A stretch of DNA of 42,807 nucleotides, taken from NCBI GenBank assembly GCA_022823085.1, contig JAJDXV010000076.1:1-42807 (forward strand). The letters are read 5' to 3'. This DNA comes from Candidatus Poribacteria bacterium (GTDB lineage Bacteria > Poribacteria > WGA-4E > WGA-3G). The notes below the pieces were generated by a model. That model was not told the DNA's origin. It did not search any database and saw only the letters and a program-made list of their open reading frames with translations. Both the position numbers and the translations under genes were made by a program. This document shows positions 16,068 to 24,154 of the stretch, piece after piece; position 1 is the first letter of the stretch; the number at the start of each line of letters is the position of its first letter.

Positions 16068-19000
16068 CTACAATTCGGGCAAACCTTCAACAATCTCCAC
16101 TGTCTTTAGGCTGACGGTGATAACACGCGCAATCAAATCCACAATATATCGCGGTGCATCGGCGCGGTTCGGATCGTTGACGATGCCGCTGCGTTTGTCT
16201 GTCTTGACACGATACTGATCCACCACCCACTCCAAAGCAGAACGTGTGCCTAACCGATAGTCATAAACCTCCCCAGGAATACCATCCAACGTTAGGAAGT
16301 CGTTATATGTCAACTGCGTCTTGTCTTTAGAGAGTTTCATCTTCTCCACATCCCAATTGACCTGCATGCCGGGGGTTTCAACCTTTCGGAGTTTATCGTA
16401 TTTCGGCACGGATTCGTAATTGACGTGGAGATCTGCTAACGCTGCACCTGCTTCGGAAAAACCCCAGAAGTCCGCCGCAACCCCCCTGTCAAGAGGGGCA
16501 AGCGGGGTTGGGATATGCGGTAGGTCGCGCTTGAGGTTCATCTCGTATTTCTCGCGATAGGTGGGATGGTGCAAGAGCGCGTAAGTATAGTGGAAAATGT
16601 CCCACTTGGTGATAGTATCATCGCTGTAGTGCGTCCGAAATTCTGCCAATGCCCAATTAGTGATGTTCTCTTGTCGGTTCGTGCCGTCCTCATCGTAGGT
16701 GTAGAAAGGGAAGCATTGAAAACTGTCACTTGCTGCAAGCGCGTGAAGGTCGGGAATCAGGTTTGTCATCAGGGCATTGAAACCTGACCGGAAACCGTGA
16801 TCACTGACGATTATCACCCGATTTTCTGCTTCAGTCTCTGGTGTAGGAAAAAATCGATATTGTTGATAACGCCTTTCATTCCAGACGTGATCGAAGTAGA
16901 GATATTGCTGGCAGAACGGACGGTACAACGCGGTGCGAAAGTGAGTATCTTCGTAGGTACTTAACGTTAAACTCTGCAATGATGTCTTAACACGATGACT
17001 CCACTTGATACGGGAATCAGTTGTATCAATGAAGTTTTCAACTGGCACCTTAGGATCATGCCTGCGCTTTCGATCAACCGCGGTGTTGTATATTTCAATA
17101 AATGTATGGACTCGTTCTTGTAGCAGCGCAAGATCAAAGGCGTATACTAAATTATCTCTGCTGGTAACAACGCCATAAGAATAAAGGTTAAAAATCGTTT
17201 CCGCGTCTCCATCCTTCGCGTTTTTCGCTTCCTTGTTTCCCATCGGAATAAAAGTTTCAAATTCGGGATCAAGTCCTTCGGTCAACCATGTATGTCGGCT
17301 ATCCGGTTGAATGGATTTCCACTCAATACTACCTATGTGTTGACAGGCATTCAGAAATTCCAATTTCTGTTGTCTGTTCCACAGTTCATCAGTACGATGG
17401 TAAAAAATACAAGGCTTTTCTGATGATTTCTGTTTTGTCTTAACAAACAAATTGATGCTCACACCGACCCGAATGCCGAATACATTGGCGCCAGAAACCT
17501 TTAATCCTTTCCGTGCATTCCCTCCTAAATCAAGAATGTAAATAGCGTCGAAATCTTCAGCGAGGTGTTTTCGCATGCCATCAAACGCGACGCTATCAAC
17601 AAAACTGTTATTCGTTACGAAAGCAACAACGCCTTCATCTCCAATCCTATCGGATGCCCACCGAATCGCCTTCACATACGGATCGTAGAGTTTGTTTCTC
17701 AGTGTAGCTGTGGAATCTTTTACATACGTCTCTGCAACCCGTTCATCCATCGTCTCATACTTCCGGTTTTTATTGTTGTCGTTTTCATTAATCTGCCCCA
17801 TGTTATAGGGTGGATTGCCAATAACAACAAACATATCCGCGCCTTTCTGTCTCTTCACACGTTCTGTATTCTCACGCGTGAAGAGTTCGCCTTGCTGCTG
17901 CTCAAGCAACTCAAACGTATCAGCAAGCGCGATACCCTCAAATGGCAGATACGTCCCCGTGCGTTGAAAATATTCCTGCTCGATGTTCAGACTGGCGATA
18001 TAGTAGGGTAGGAGCATCACCTCATTACAATGCAGCTCGTGGCGGTATTTCTCCTCCAACGCTGTGCCTTGGATGTCCTGCATGAGCCGGACGATGAAGT
18101 TGCCAGTGCCGACGAACGGATCGATGATATGCACGCCGGTATCTGAGAGCGATCGGTCGAACTCGGTTTTCAAGATGTGTTCAACGCTATTCACCATGAA
18201 ATCGACGATCGGTTGCGGTGTATAGACGATGCCGTGTGTATCTGCCACATCTTCAGAGAACCCTTGAAAGAATTTTTCATAGAACGCGTTAAGGAAATGC
18301 TGTTTCTGAGAGAAGTCTTTACAGAGCGTTGCTGCCTGCTCGATAGCAACGTAAAACCGGTCTAAGGGTTCAAGAAACACGTCGCGACTCACTTCATGCC
18401 GCATGAGGGTGTAGCTGACGTTTTCAATCTCGCGGGCGATAATGTTCCGGTGGGTAAAGTCTGATCTATTGAAAACGGTACGGAAAATGCGTTCAGTGAG
18501 GATATGTTGAATGAGCATCTCTTCGACGGCATCTTGTGAGAGTTCCGGGTTAATGGAGGTTCGGCAGATGTCATAAAAATCGGTGAACGCCTCCTTGAAC
18601 GCCGGATCCGTTTCGTGGCGTTGATCAATGAGTGCCTTCAACGCGCTTGCGAGGTCAGGGACATACCCCCTGAAATCGGAGACAGCCGTTTGCCAATTGT
18701 CGAGTGCGGGCGGCACATAAGCGAACAGATATTGAAGTGCAGCAATCAGGCGTGCCGGTTCAGTGATGTCCACATCTAACGCCACCTGTCCATTCTGATA
18801 TAGGATGGCGCGCTGTGGTGTTTGGAAGAGGATATTGTCGAGTGGATAACCTCTGTCCCGCTTTTCCGCTACTGCTTTAAGGAGGTCGTCATCTATATCC
18901 TTTGCTTCCCAATAAGCGAAGGGGAGTCCGTATTCGTCGAGGACTGCGCCATCAATGACGATCCGGTTGCCCTTTGGCGTGTGCATCCCATATTGCGGGA

Positions 19001-19160
19001 TGAGCGTAGCGTTCAATTGTTTTGCACAGGTATCCAATAAGAAAGCAAAAGGATTGCTAACCGCGCCTTCGTGTGTCGCATTGTGCTGGTCGTATTGCTG
19101 GAGCGTAGTGTAATAGTCTCGGATCGGTTTGTGGGTGGGTTTTAGATTCAGTTTCGGCAT
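16068..19160 (-). CDS. Single-polypeptide restriction-modification enzyme (type IIG / ISP-like, no helicase)
   Basis: The 1030-residue protein combines three parts. The N-terminal PD-(D/E)xK nuclease has Asp70 and WEAK (Glu85, Lys87). A helical linker follows. The gamma-class N6-adenine methyltransferase has motif X GIVYTPQPIV (311-320), motif I DPFVGTGNF (348-356) and motif IV NPPYN (450-454). The C-terminal third should carry the target-recognition domain. Classic type ISP enzymes place a helicase between nuclease and methylase; none is present, so it is closer to a type IIG enzyme. A G/C palindrome at 16478-16510 adds about eleven residues (TPLAPLDRGVA). No good ribosome-binding site precedes the ATG, which lies 47 bases beyond the start of a toxin remnant. 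Likely a defence enzyme. Confidence 0.85.
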   Translation of the reverse strand: MPKLNLKPTHKPIRDYYTTLQQYDQHNATHEGAVSNPFAFLLDTCAKQLNATLIPQYGMHTPKGNRIVIDGAVLDEYGLPFAYWEAKDIDDDLLKAVAEKRDRGYPLDNILFQTPQRAILYQNGQVALDVDITEPARLIAALQYLFAYVPPALDNWQTAVSDFRGYVPDLASALKALIDQRHETDPAFKEAFTDFYDICRTSINPELSQDAVEEMLIQHILTERIFRTVFNRSDFTHRNIIAREIENVSYTLMRHEVSRDVFLEPLDRFYVAIEQAATLCKDFSQKQHFLNAFYEKFFQGFSEDVADTHGIVYTPQPIVDFMVNSVEHILKTEFDRSLSDTGVHIIDPFVGTGNFIVRLMQDIQGTALEEKYRHELHCNEVMLLPYYIASLNIEQEYFQRTGTYLPFEGIALADTFELLEQQQGELFTRENTERVKRQKGADMFVVIGNPPYNMGQINENDNNKNRKYETMDERVAETYVKDSTATLRNKLYDPYVKAIRWASDRIGDEGVVAFVTNNSFVDSVAFDGMRKHLAEDFDAIYILDLGGNARKGLKVSGANVFGIRVGVSINLFVKTKQKSSEKPCIFYHRTDELWNRQQKLEFLNACQHIGSIEWKSIQPDSRHTWLTEGLDPEFETFIPMGNKEAKNAKDGDAETIFNLYSYGVVTSRDNLVYAFDLALLQERVHTFIEIYNTAVDRKRRHDPKVPVENFIDTTDSRIKWSHRVKTSLQSLTLSTYEDTHFRTALYRPFCQQYLYFDHVWNERRYQQYRFFPTPETEAENRVIIVSDHGFRSGFNALMTNLIPDLHALAASDSFQCFPFYTYDEDGTNRQENITNWALAEFRTHYSDDTITKWDIFHYTYALLHHPTYREKYEMNLKRDLPHIPTPLAPLDRGVAADFWGFSEAGAALADLHVNYESVPKYDKLRKVETPGMQVNWDVEKMKLSKDKTQLTYNDFLTLDGIPGEVYDYRLGTRSALEWVVDQYRVKTDKRSGIVNDPNRADAPRYIVDLIARVITVSLKTVEIVEGLPEL
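16478..16510. repeat. Palindromic repeat inside the restriction-enzyme coding frame
   Basis: CAACCCC (16478-16484) and GGGGTTG (16504-16510) form outer arms around CCCC-TGTCAAGA-GGGG. Read on the coding strand it yields TPLAPLDRGVA in frame, between HIP and DFWGFSEAG. The surrounding protein is continuous without it, as expected of a mobile palindrome that inserted without breaking the frame. Confidence 0.55.
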
Positions 19161-19185
19161 GAGGATATGATAGCAGATTTGAGGG

Positions 19186-19209
19186 ATTGGTATCCAGGAC
19201 GATACGCAT
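19186..19209 (-). pseudogene. Remnant of a PIN-domain (VapC-like) toxin gene
   Basis: The antitoxin stop and an ATG overlap as TGATG, the usual coupling of antitoxin and toxin genes. The eight codons that follow read MRIVLDTN, the standard N-terminus of PIN-domain toxins, whose Asp is an active-site acid. After that the reading (PSNLLSYPHAETESK...) has no PIN character, and within 26 bases the restriction-enzyme ATG begins in another frame. The toxin body is gone, so the remnant marks a recombination junction near 19185. Confidence 0.6.
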
Positions 19210-19508
19210 CAGGAAGACAACTTACTCCTTTTATGTAGTTTCTCGGCGCGTGCCTCGGCAATTGCCTGTTCAATATCGTCTTGTGCTTCTTCCTCACTCA
19301 CGCCTGGCACTTTTTCCCATATTCTATCCAGGACCGAGAAAACTTGCTCTCGCTGTTGAAGCATCTCTTGATATGCTTCGATTGGAACAATCGCGGCGAG
19401 TGGTGTGTCGGCGCGTTTGATTATCAGCCGATCCCCGTTACGGTAGACTCCGTCGAGCAATTCACCAAGTTTCTGATGCAATTCGGTTGCTGAAACTTCT
19501 TTTTTCAT
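19209..19508 (-). CDS. Type II antitoxin, Phd/YefM family
   Basis: The 99-residue protein has the Phd/YefM N-terminal DNA-binding fold: MKKEVSATELHQKLGELLDG, then DRLIIKRADTPLAAIVPIEAYQ split across the beta hairpin. A longer charged helical C-terminus would wrap a toxin. GGAGAGG precedes the ATG. Its expected partner is missing: only the first eight codons of a PIN toxin remain directly downstream, and the next gene on the strand is a restriction enzyme. Phd/YefM proteins repress their own promoters, so this orphan may now set the level of the restriction enzyme. That last step is inference. Confidence 0.85.
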   Translation of the reverse strand: MKKEVSATELHQKLGELLDGVYRNGDRLIIKRADTPLAAIVPIEAYQEMLQQREQVFSVLDRIWEKVPGVSEEEAQDDIEQAIAEARAEKLHKRSKLSS

Positions 19509-19531
19509 CGTCCTCTCCTGTTAGTGTTATT

Positions 19532-19560
19532 AGTATACAAAGCGGGAAGTGTATTACAAA
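19532..19560 (-). promoter_or_regulatory. Candidate promoter for the antitoxin / restriction-enzyme genes
   Basis: On the minus strand TTGTAA and TATACT are 16 bases apart, 24 bases upstream of the antitoxin start. It could also drive the restriction-enzyme gene, which has no clear promoter of its own. Confidence 0.4.
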
Positions 19561-19625
19561 GTATATCATAGATTCCCCGAAAAATCAAAGGTTTTTGGGC
19601 TGTCTACGCTTCCTGACTCGTCAAT

Positions 19626-19654
19626 TTGACATCGTCTCAGAAATCTGCTACACT
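19626..19654 (+). promoter_or_regulatory. Candidate sigma70-type promoter for the SDR gene
   Basis: A perfect TTGACA (19626-19631) and TACACT (19649-19654) are separated by 17 bases, 84 bases upstream of the SDR start. Confidence 0.6.
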
Positions 19655-19738
19655 CTACACAGTTCAATAAACACTGCAAATCAAACCTTATATGCATAAA
19701 CCTATAAAAAATATTACAAGGCAAGGAGCTATATCCCA

Positions 19739-20575
19739 ATGTACAACTTAGATGGAAAAATCGCCTTGGTAACAGGCGCGGGGGGTAAAAACGGCATCGG
19801 ACGTGCGATTGCGACGCGCTTGGCGAAAGAGGGTGCCGATGTCGCTGTCAACGACATTGCCGAGCATCCGTACGCAGCAGATCAAGCAGACTGGCAAGGC
19901 TTACCCGATGTCGTCCGCGAAATCGAGGCGATGGGACGCCGCGCGATCAGTGTCGTAGCGGACGTTTCGGATGCGGAACAGGTTACCGAGATGGTAGCCA
20001 AAACCGTTACACATTTCGGTAAAATCGATATTCTCGTCAACAATGCTGGAACGAAAGCCGATAAAGATCGGGTACTTGTCGTTGACTTAACTGAAGCGGA
20101 TTGGGATCGGGTACAACGGGTGAATGTGAAAGGCGTGTTTCTCTGTTGTCAAGCAGTCGCACGCCATCTCGTCAAACAGGGAACGGGTGGTAAGATTATC
20201 AACATTTCCTCAATCACCGGTAAACAGGGCTCGGCACGCTACGCCGCATATAGTGCCTCAAAATTCGCCGTGATCGGTTTCACACAGTCGCTTGCGCATG
20301 AATTAGCACAGTATCATGTTAATGTGAACGCAATCTGTCCGAGTCTTGTGGATACGGAGCGCGTCGGACATTTGGCAGCCGCCTTGATGCCGGAGGACCT
20401 CTCACCCGACGAACAACGCGCCGAATTCGCACGACGCGCCGAAGCATCGGTCCCGTTAGGACGACTCGCTGAAGGCGAAGATGTCGCCAAAATGGCAGCG
20501 TTCCTCGCTTCAGACGAAGCCGCGTATCTAACAGGACTCGCCGTCACTGTCTCAGGCGGTTCAATGATGTACTAA
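19739..20575 (+). CDS. Short-chain dehydrogenase/reductase (SDR)
   Basis: The 278-residue classical SDR has the cofactor loop TGAGGKNGIG (12-21, slightly longer than the usual TGxxxGIG), the NNAG motif (101-104), a catalytic Ser in INISSITG and YSASK (171-175) with catalytic Tyr and Lys. The C-terminus (VSGGSMMY) also fits the family. It should catalyse NAD(P)-dependent oxidation or reduction of an alcohol or ketone in the cytoplasm; the substrate is not evident. AAGGAG precedes the ATG. It is tail-to-tail with an acetoacetate decarboxylase-like gene, overlapping it by four bases. Confidence 0.92.
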   Translation: MYNLDGKIALVTGAGGKNGIGRAIATRLAKEGADVAVNDIAEHPYAADQADWQGLPDVVREIEAMGRRAISVVADVSDAEQVTEMVAKTVTHFGKIDILVNNAGTKADKDRVLVVDLTEADWDRVQRVNVKGVFLCCQAVARHLVKQGTGGKIINISSITGKQGSARYAAYSASKFAVIGFTQSLAHELAQYHVNVNAICPSLVDTERVGHLAAALMPEDLSPDEQRAEFARRAEASVPLGRLAEGEDVAKMAAFLASDEAAYLTGLAVTVSGGSMMY

Positions 20576-21420
20576 CGTAGAATCCGCTGATCGCTCAGGT
20601 CCTTCCCGCCGACGGTTTTCACAATAGATGCGCCACGCCACTCCTTGATTTCCAGTTCATGGAAGGCGTTGACGATGTTGTATTGCGTTGGCAGGTCTTC
20701 CCAACGCGCTTTGTGGAATTGTACCGTGCCTTCACCGCGCCAATGCGCTTTCACGACTCGGTTCGGCGCGCTTGCCGGTGTTAGCACGGCATAAGCGACA
20801 TCGGCGACACCCCATTCACCAGTTCTCGGCATATATTTATAATGAAGTGTGCCGGTAAGCCGTTGCTCACCGCTCGGTTGTTTTCGAGGCGCAGATGCTG
20901 GTTCGACCTGGACCTGCTCCGTCGCTCTTACGTGCATATCCATAAACTTAAAGCCGAGCCAACTCGCGGTGCAGTGCGTCTCGCCATTGAAAGTTACCGG
21001 TTCCGGCAACGCACAATAGATTTTGGAGAACCCTAACTCTTCGCGTCCTGTCAGAATCGGATCCGTCAAATTTTCCCAGAGTACCGTCAAGAACGATCCG
21101 GTCGCGCGGTCTACTTCACCGTTAAAAATCGCCGGGAAACTCACCCCAAGCGTATTATAGCCGCGCCCTGCCAGCCACTCAATTTCTTTCATATAACCCC
21201 CAGACACGGATACGACAGGTTCACCGTTCAGCGAGAACCCTGGCGGCAAAAAAGCCTCCAATTGCTCGCTATTTGTTAGGAAGCTTACCGTGATTGAGGT
21301 CGATTTCGGGTTATCTTTACATTCAAATTTTCTGCCATCGGGTCCGTATCTCGGTCCTGTTCTCGGTCCAAAGTGCGTCGGCATCCGGTACATCGCCTTC
21401 GGGTCAAACTTGTATCCCAT
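20572..21420 (-). CDS. Acetoacetate decarboxylase-like protein
   Basis: The 282-residue protein shows the acetoacetate decarboxylase fold signatures GYMKEIEWLAGRGYNTLGVS, LTVLWENLTDPILTGREELG and FSKIYCALPEP. The Lys in GFSK corresponds to the region that supplies the Schiff-base lysine in true decarboxylases. Many members of this superfamily have other, unknown activities, so the reaction is uncertain. GGAGGGG precedes the ATG, with a good promoter just upstream. It converges on the SDR gene with a four-base overlap. Confidence 0.75.
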   Translation of the reverse strand: MGYKFDPKAMYRMPTHFGPRTGPRYGPDGRKFECKDNPKSTSITVSFLTNSEQLEAFLPPGFSLNGEPVVSVSGGYMKEIEWLAGRGYNTLGVSFPAIFNGEVDRATGSFLTVLWENLTDPILTGREELGFSKIYCALPEPVTFNGETHCTASWLGFKFMDMHVRATEQVQVEPASAPRKQPSGEQRLTGTLHYKYMPRTGEWGVADVAYAVLTPASAPNRVVKAHWRGEGTVQFHKARWEDLPTQYNIVNAFHELEIKEWRGASIVKTVGGKDLSDQRILR

Positions 21421-21454
21421 CTAATCCCCTCCACTTTTTTCTAATGATGCTCCA

Positions 21455-21482
21455 ATTGTATCAGTATGCGTTGAAATGTCAA
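21455..21482 (-). promoter_or_regulatory. Candidate sigma70-type promoter for the acetoacetate decarboxylase-like gene
   Basis: On the minus strand a perfect TTGACA (21477-21482) and TACAAT (21455-21460) are 16 bases apart, 34 bases upstream of the start codon. Confidence 0.6.
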
Positions 21483-21529
21483 GTACGAATCGGGTGCCAC
21501 CCTGTCTGCTCATAGGGTCAATTTTCGAG

Positions 21530-21559
21530 TTGCACATCCGAACTTCTGTGTGATATTAT
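21530..21559 (+). promoter_or_regulatory. Candidate promoter for the outer-membrane protein gene
   Basis: TTGCAC (21530-21535) and TATTAT (21554-21559) are 18 bases apart, about 50 bases before the start codon. Confidence 0.4.
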
Positions 21560-21608
21560 ATATCCAACACCTTAATTAAACATTTCAAAAAACAAGAAAG
21601 GGAAATCT

Positions 21609-22781
21609 ATGAAAATAGGAAAGAAGGTATGGGTTGCTTTTCTCGTTCTCTTTTTCTGCGGGAACGCCGTAGGTGTATTTGCGAATGGAACCCACACGTC
21701 TTCAGAAGAAACATCCACCGACCAAACAGCATCGACTCGACCGGACAGCCATGCGCCGATCGGTGTTATGGGAGACCATGCACACGGTGCGGGAGAATTG
21801 ATGCTCTCGTACCGATTCATGGCGATGGCGATGGAAGGACTCCTCGACGGGACAGACACCGTCTCAACCGAAGATGCCCTCCTCCACTATCAGATGGTGC
21901 CAACCACTATGCGGATGCAGATGCATAGTTTCGGCGCAATGTTCGCACCGCATGACAGCGTTACGCTTATGGCGATGACCAGTTATCGTCGCAACTTCAT
22001 GGAGATGGAAGGCGCGCATACACACGCCACTGGCGGACACGACCACCCCGTAGGACACCAAGAGATGGAGAGCACCGGACTCGGCGACCTCAGACTTTCC
22101 GCGCTCGTTCCACTGCTCAACGCTTCAAATGTTGATCTTATCCTCAACGCGGGTGTCTCTATACCGACCGGTGCGATCGATGTGGAAGGCACGCACGGCG
22201 GTGATGAACTGATCGTTCTGCCCTATCCGATGCAATTGGGTTCAGGTTCCTTTGAACTAAGACCAGCAGTAACCTTTGCCGGAACGAATAAGTCTTGGTC
22301 CTATGGCGCACAAGCACACGCCGCGATCCCGCTCAACCATAACAGCCGGGATTACAGATTCGCACCCACCGTCGGTTCGACGTTGTGGGGTGCGCGTAAA
22401 CTCAACGACTGGCTCAGCATCTCCGTTCGCGGTTCGATTCAAAATTGGGGAAACATTACCACGTCTGCCGAGCACACAGAGATGGAATCTTCCGAAGGTG
22501 AACACGACCACACCGCACACGACAGCCACGCTGCACCCGTCGCACCTACACAGACAATCTACATGTCACCAACGATGGACCCGAACCTTCAAGGCGGAAC
22601 ACGCGTGAACTTAGCCGCGGGTGTCAATTTCATCGTGCCGGACAGGTTCGGCAGTATTCTGGCGGGGCAACGGTTCGCTGTCGAATTTCAGACCCCTGTC
22701 TATCAGAACCTTGACGGACCACAGATGGCGTTAGGCTGGACAATCGTTGCCGGTTGGCAGTACGCTTTTGGATTGTGGTAA
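21609..22781 (+). CDS. Outer-membrane beta-barrel (MetA-pathway/transporter-like) with His-rich loops
   Basis: The 390-residue protein has a signal peptide (MKIGKKVWVAFLVLFFCGNA) followed by segments typical of the Phenol_MetA_deg-like transporter family: APIGVMGDHAHGAGELMLSY, VPTTMRMQMHSFGAMFAP, LGDLRLSALVPLLNA and a final barrel strand ending in an aromatic residue (GWQYAFGLW). Two hydrophilic loops are rich in His with Glu and Asp: GAHTHATGGHDHPVGHQEME (about 135-154) and EGEHDHTAHDSHAA (about 295-308). These suggest binding of a soft or borderline metal such as copper or zinc. The gene downstream encodes a SOD-like lipoprotein that is also His/Met-rich, supporting a metal role. GAAAGGGAAA precedes the ATG. 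Confidence 0.75.
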   Translation: MKIGKKVWVAFLVLFFCGNAVGVFANGTHTSSEETSTDQTASTRPDSHAPIGVMGDHAHGAGELMLSYRFMAMAMEGLLDGTDTVSTEDALLHYQMVPTTMRMQMHSFGAMFAPHDSVTLMAMTSYRRNFMEMEGAHTHATGGHDHPVGHQEMESTGLGDLRLSALVPLLNASNVDLILNAGVSIPTGAIDVEGTHGGDELIVLPYPMQLGSGSFELRPAVTFAGTNKSWSYGAQAHAAIPLNHNSRDYRFAPTVGSTLWGARKLNDWLSISVRGSIQNWGNITTSAEHTEMESSEGEHDHTAHDSHAAPVAPTQTIYMSPTMDPNLQGGTRVNLAAGVNFIVPDRFGSILAGQRFAVEFQTPVYQNLDGPQMALGWTIVAGWQYAFGLW

Positions 22782-22806
22782 ACATTAGCGTATTTACACA
22801 GATACC

Positions 22807-22838
22807 TTGCTGGTGAAGTGATGAAATTTCGCCAGCAA
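22807..22838. repeat. Intercistronic hairpin between the outer-membrane and SOD-like genes
   Basis: TTGCTGG (22807-22813) pairs with CCAGCAA (22832-22838), with further pairing of GAA and TTTC inside. No T run follows, so it is not a standard terminator. It may stabilise or attenuate a shared transcript. Confidence 0.45.
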
Positions 22839-22899
22839 CACAATACAGTGTGGTTCATCGGAGAACCGCACTCTCACTGGAAGGAGAATGGATCTACCT

Positions 22900-24084
22900 A
22901 TGTTTGTCAAATATAGTATGTCTGCAGCATTAATAATTTTCATTATCATAGCATGCCTCACGAGCGGTTGTGAAAGAATACCGACACAGGTTATTGTAAC
23001 GGAAGTACCCGACGAAAAAATCGCAGTTGCCGTTATCTCTGAGAAAGATGGGAGCGGTGTAACGGGTAAAGCCACATTCGTCGAAACGGATGGAACGGTT
23101 CACGTTAAGATTGAAATCCAGAATGCGACACCCGGTTTGCATGCAACGCACCTTCATGAAGGCACCTGCACTGACGTGGGACCCCATTGGCATCCTACAG
23201 AAGTTTCGGCAGGCATGGTCGGTGTTCCCGTCGCCGAGGCGACACCTGAAATTCCGCCTATCGGTGTCGGCGAAATCGGCAACATTTCGGTCAGTGAAGA
23301 TGGGACAGGGGTCTTAGAATTTAAAACGCCGCTCTGGTCTCTTGGCGGCGATCCGAGTACCGACATCCTTGGTAAACTACTACTTATCCACGAAACAGGC
23401 GACACGTTCCAGACCCATCCGCATGCAGGCACAGCCGCGCATACGCACAATATGGCACAGATGCAGATGGAAACGGAGATGGCGATGGTGGAAACCGCAC
23501 ACGTCTGTACGTTGACAGCACTTAGTCAACAGATTGATTTGGAACTTGATCACCATCTTCCGGGTCAGATGCTGGATCCGCATAGCCATGACCCGTTAGA
23601 GTTGCTGCTGAGTTGTTTTTTTTATACCGAACAACTGCTGGATCTGGAATTTTTGACTGTGATTCAGATGACGGAATCGCCGGAGTTTCAAGCACTTTTG
23701 GGGAGTAGATCGAGCGGCTTGGCTGCTTACCACGAATTTTTTCTCTCTCAAGGTGTCCCTATTGATCCCGATTTCTTCACCAATCAGTATCAAGATACCT
23801 TTCCCACTGGAGCACCTGAAGCATTTGAGCAGGAGATGCGGATGCGGTTAACACACCTCTACATTACGTCAGGGATAGATTTTGAAAATCCTGCTGATAT
23901 TGTTGGCTATAACCACCTTCTCACGACTTTTCTGGATGCTCGGACGACTGCATGGGTGTTAGGCTATTTCCAAGGGGACGATACGGCGTTCGGCGCGTGG
24001 ATTGTTGCGGTGCTTAGAGACGTGCAAGTAAGCGCAGGTGGCGGCGCACGCATCGGCTGCGGTGTGATTGCATTGATGCAATAA
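22900..24084 (+). CDS. Cu/Zn superoxide dismutase-like lipoprotein split by a ~200-residue insert
   Basis: The start at 22900 (MFVKYSMSAAL) is favoured because the ATG at 22888 sits only one base after AAGGAG. A lipobox LTSGC follows. Numbering from 22900, the SOD copper ligands are present: His84 and His86 in ATHLHEG, His96 in GPHWHP and His164 in LLIHET. The disulfide cysteines are Cys90 and Cys387 (GARIGCGVI). The zinc-site segment usually written HVGDLGN reads GVGEIGN, so zinc ligands appear lost. Between about residues 178 and 380 a helical insert with a His/Met-rich start (HTHNMAQMQMETEMAM) separates the last SOD strand from the rest. It may be a copper-only SOD or a copper-storage protein. 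Anchored in a membrane facing the periplasm or outside. Confidence 0.75.
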   Translation: MFVKYSMSAALIIFIIIACLTSGCERIPTQVIVTEVPDEKIAVAVISEKDGSGVTGKATFVETDGTVHVKIEIQNATPGLHATHLHEGTCTDVGPHWHPTEVSAGMVGVPVAEATPEIPPIGVGEIGNISVSEDGTGVLEFKTPLWSLGGDPSTDILGKLLLIHETGDTFQTHPHAGTAAHTHNMAQMQMETEMAMVETAHVCTLTALSQQIDLELDHHLPGQMLDPHSHDPLELLLSCFFYTEQLLDLEFLTVIQMTESPEFQALLGSRSSGLAAYHEFFLSQGVPIDPDFFTNQYQDTFPTGAPEAFEQEMRMRLTHLYITSGIDFENPADIVGYNHLLTTFLDARTTAWVLGYFQGDDTAFGAWIVAVLRDVQVSAGGGARIGCGVIALMQ

Positions 24085-24098
24085 ACAATTCAATTTTC

Positions 24099-24127
24099 TT
24101 CAATTAAACGCCACGTTATGGTATTAT
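24099..24127 (+). promoter_or_regulatory. Candidate promoter for the SurA-like/TPR gene pair
   Basis: TTCAAT (24099-24104) and TATTAT (24122-24127) are 17 bases apart, 28 bases before the SurA-like start. Confidence 0.4.
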
Positions 24128-24154
24128 GCCACAAACCCTAAACGGAGTAAGTGC

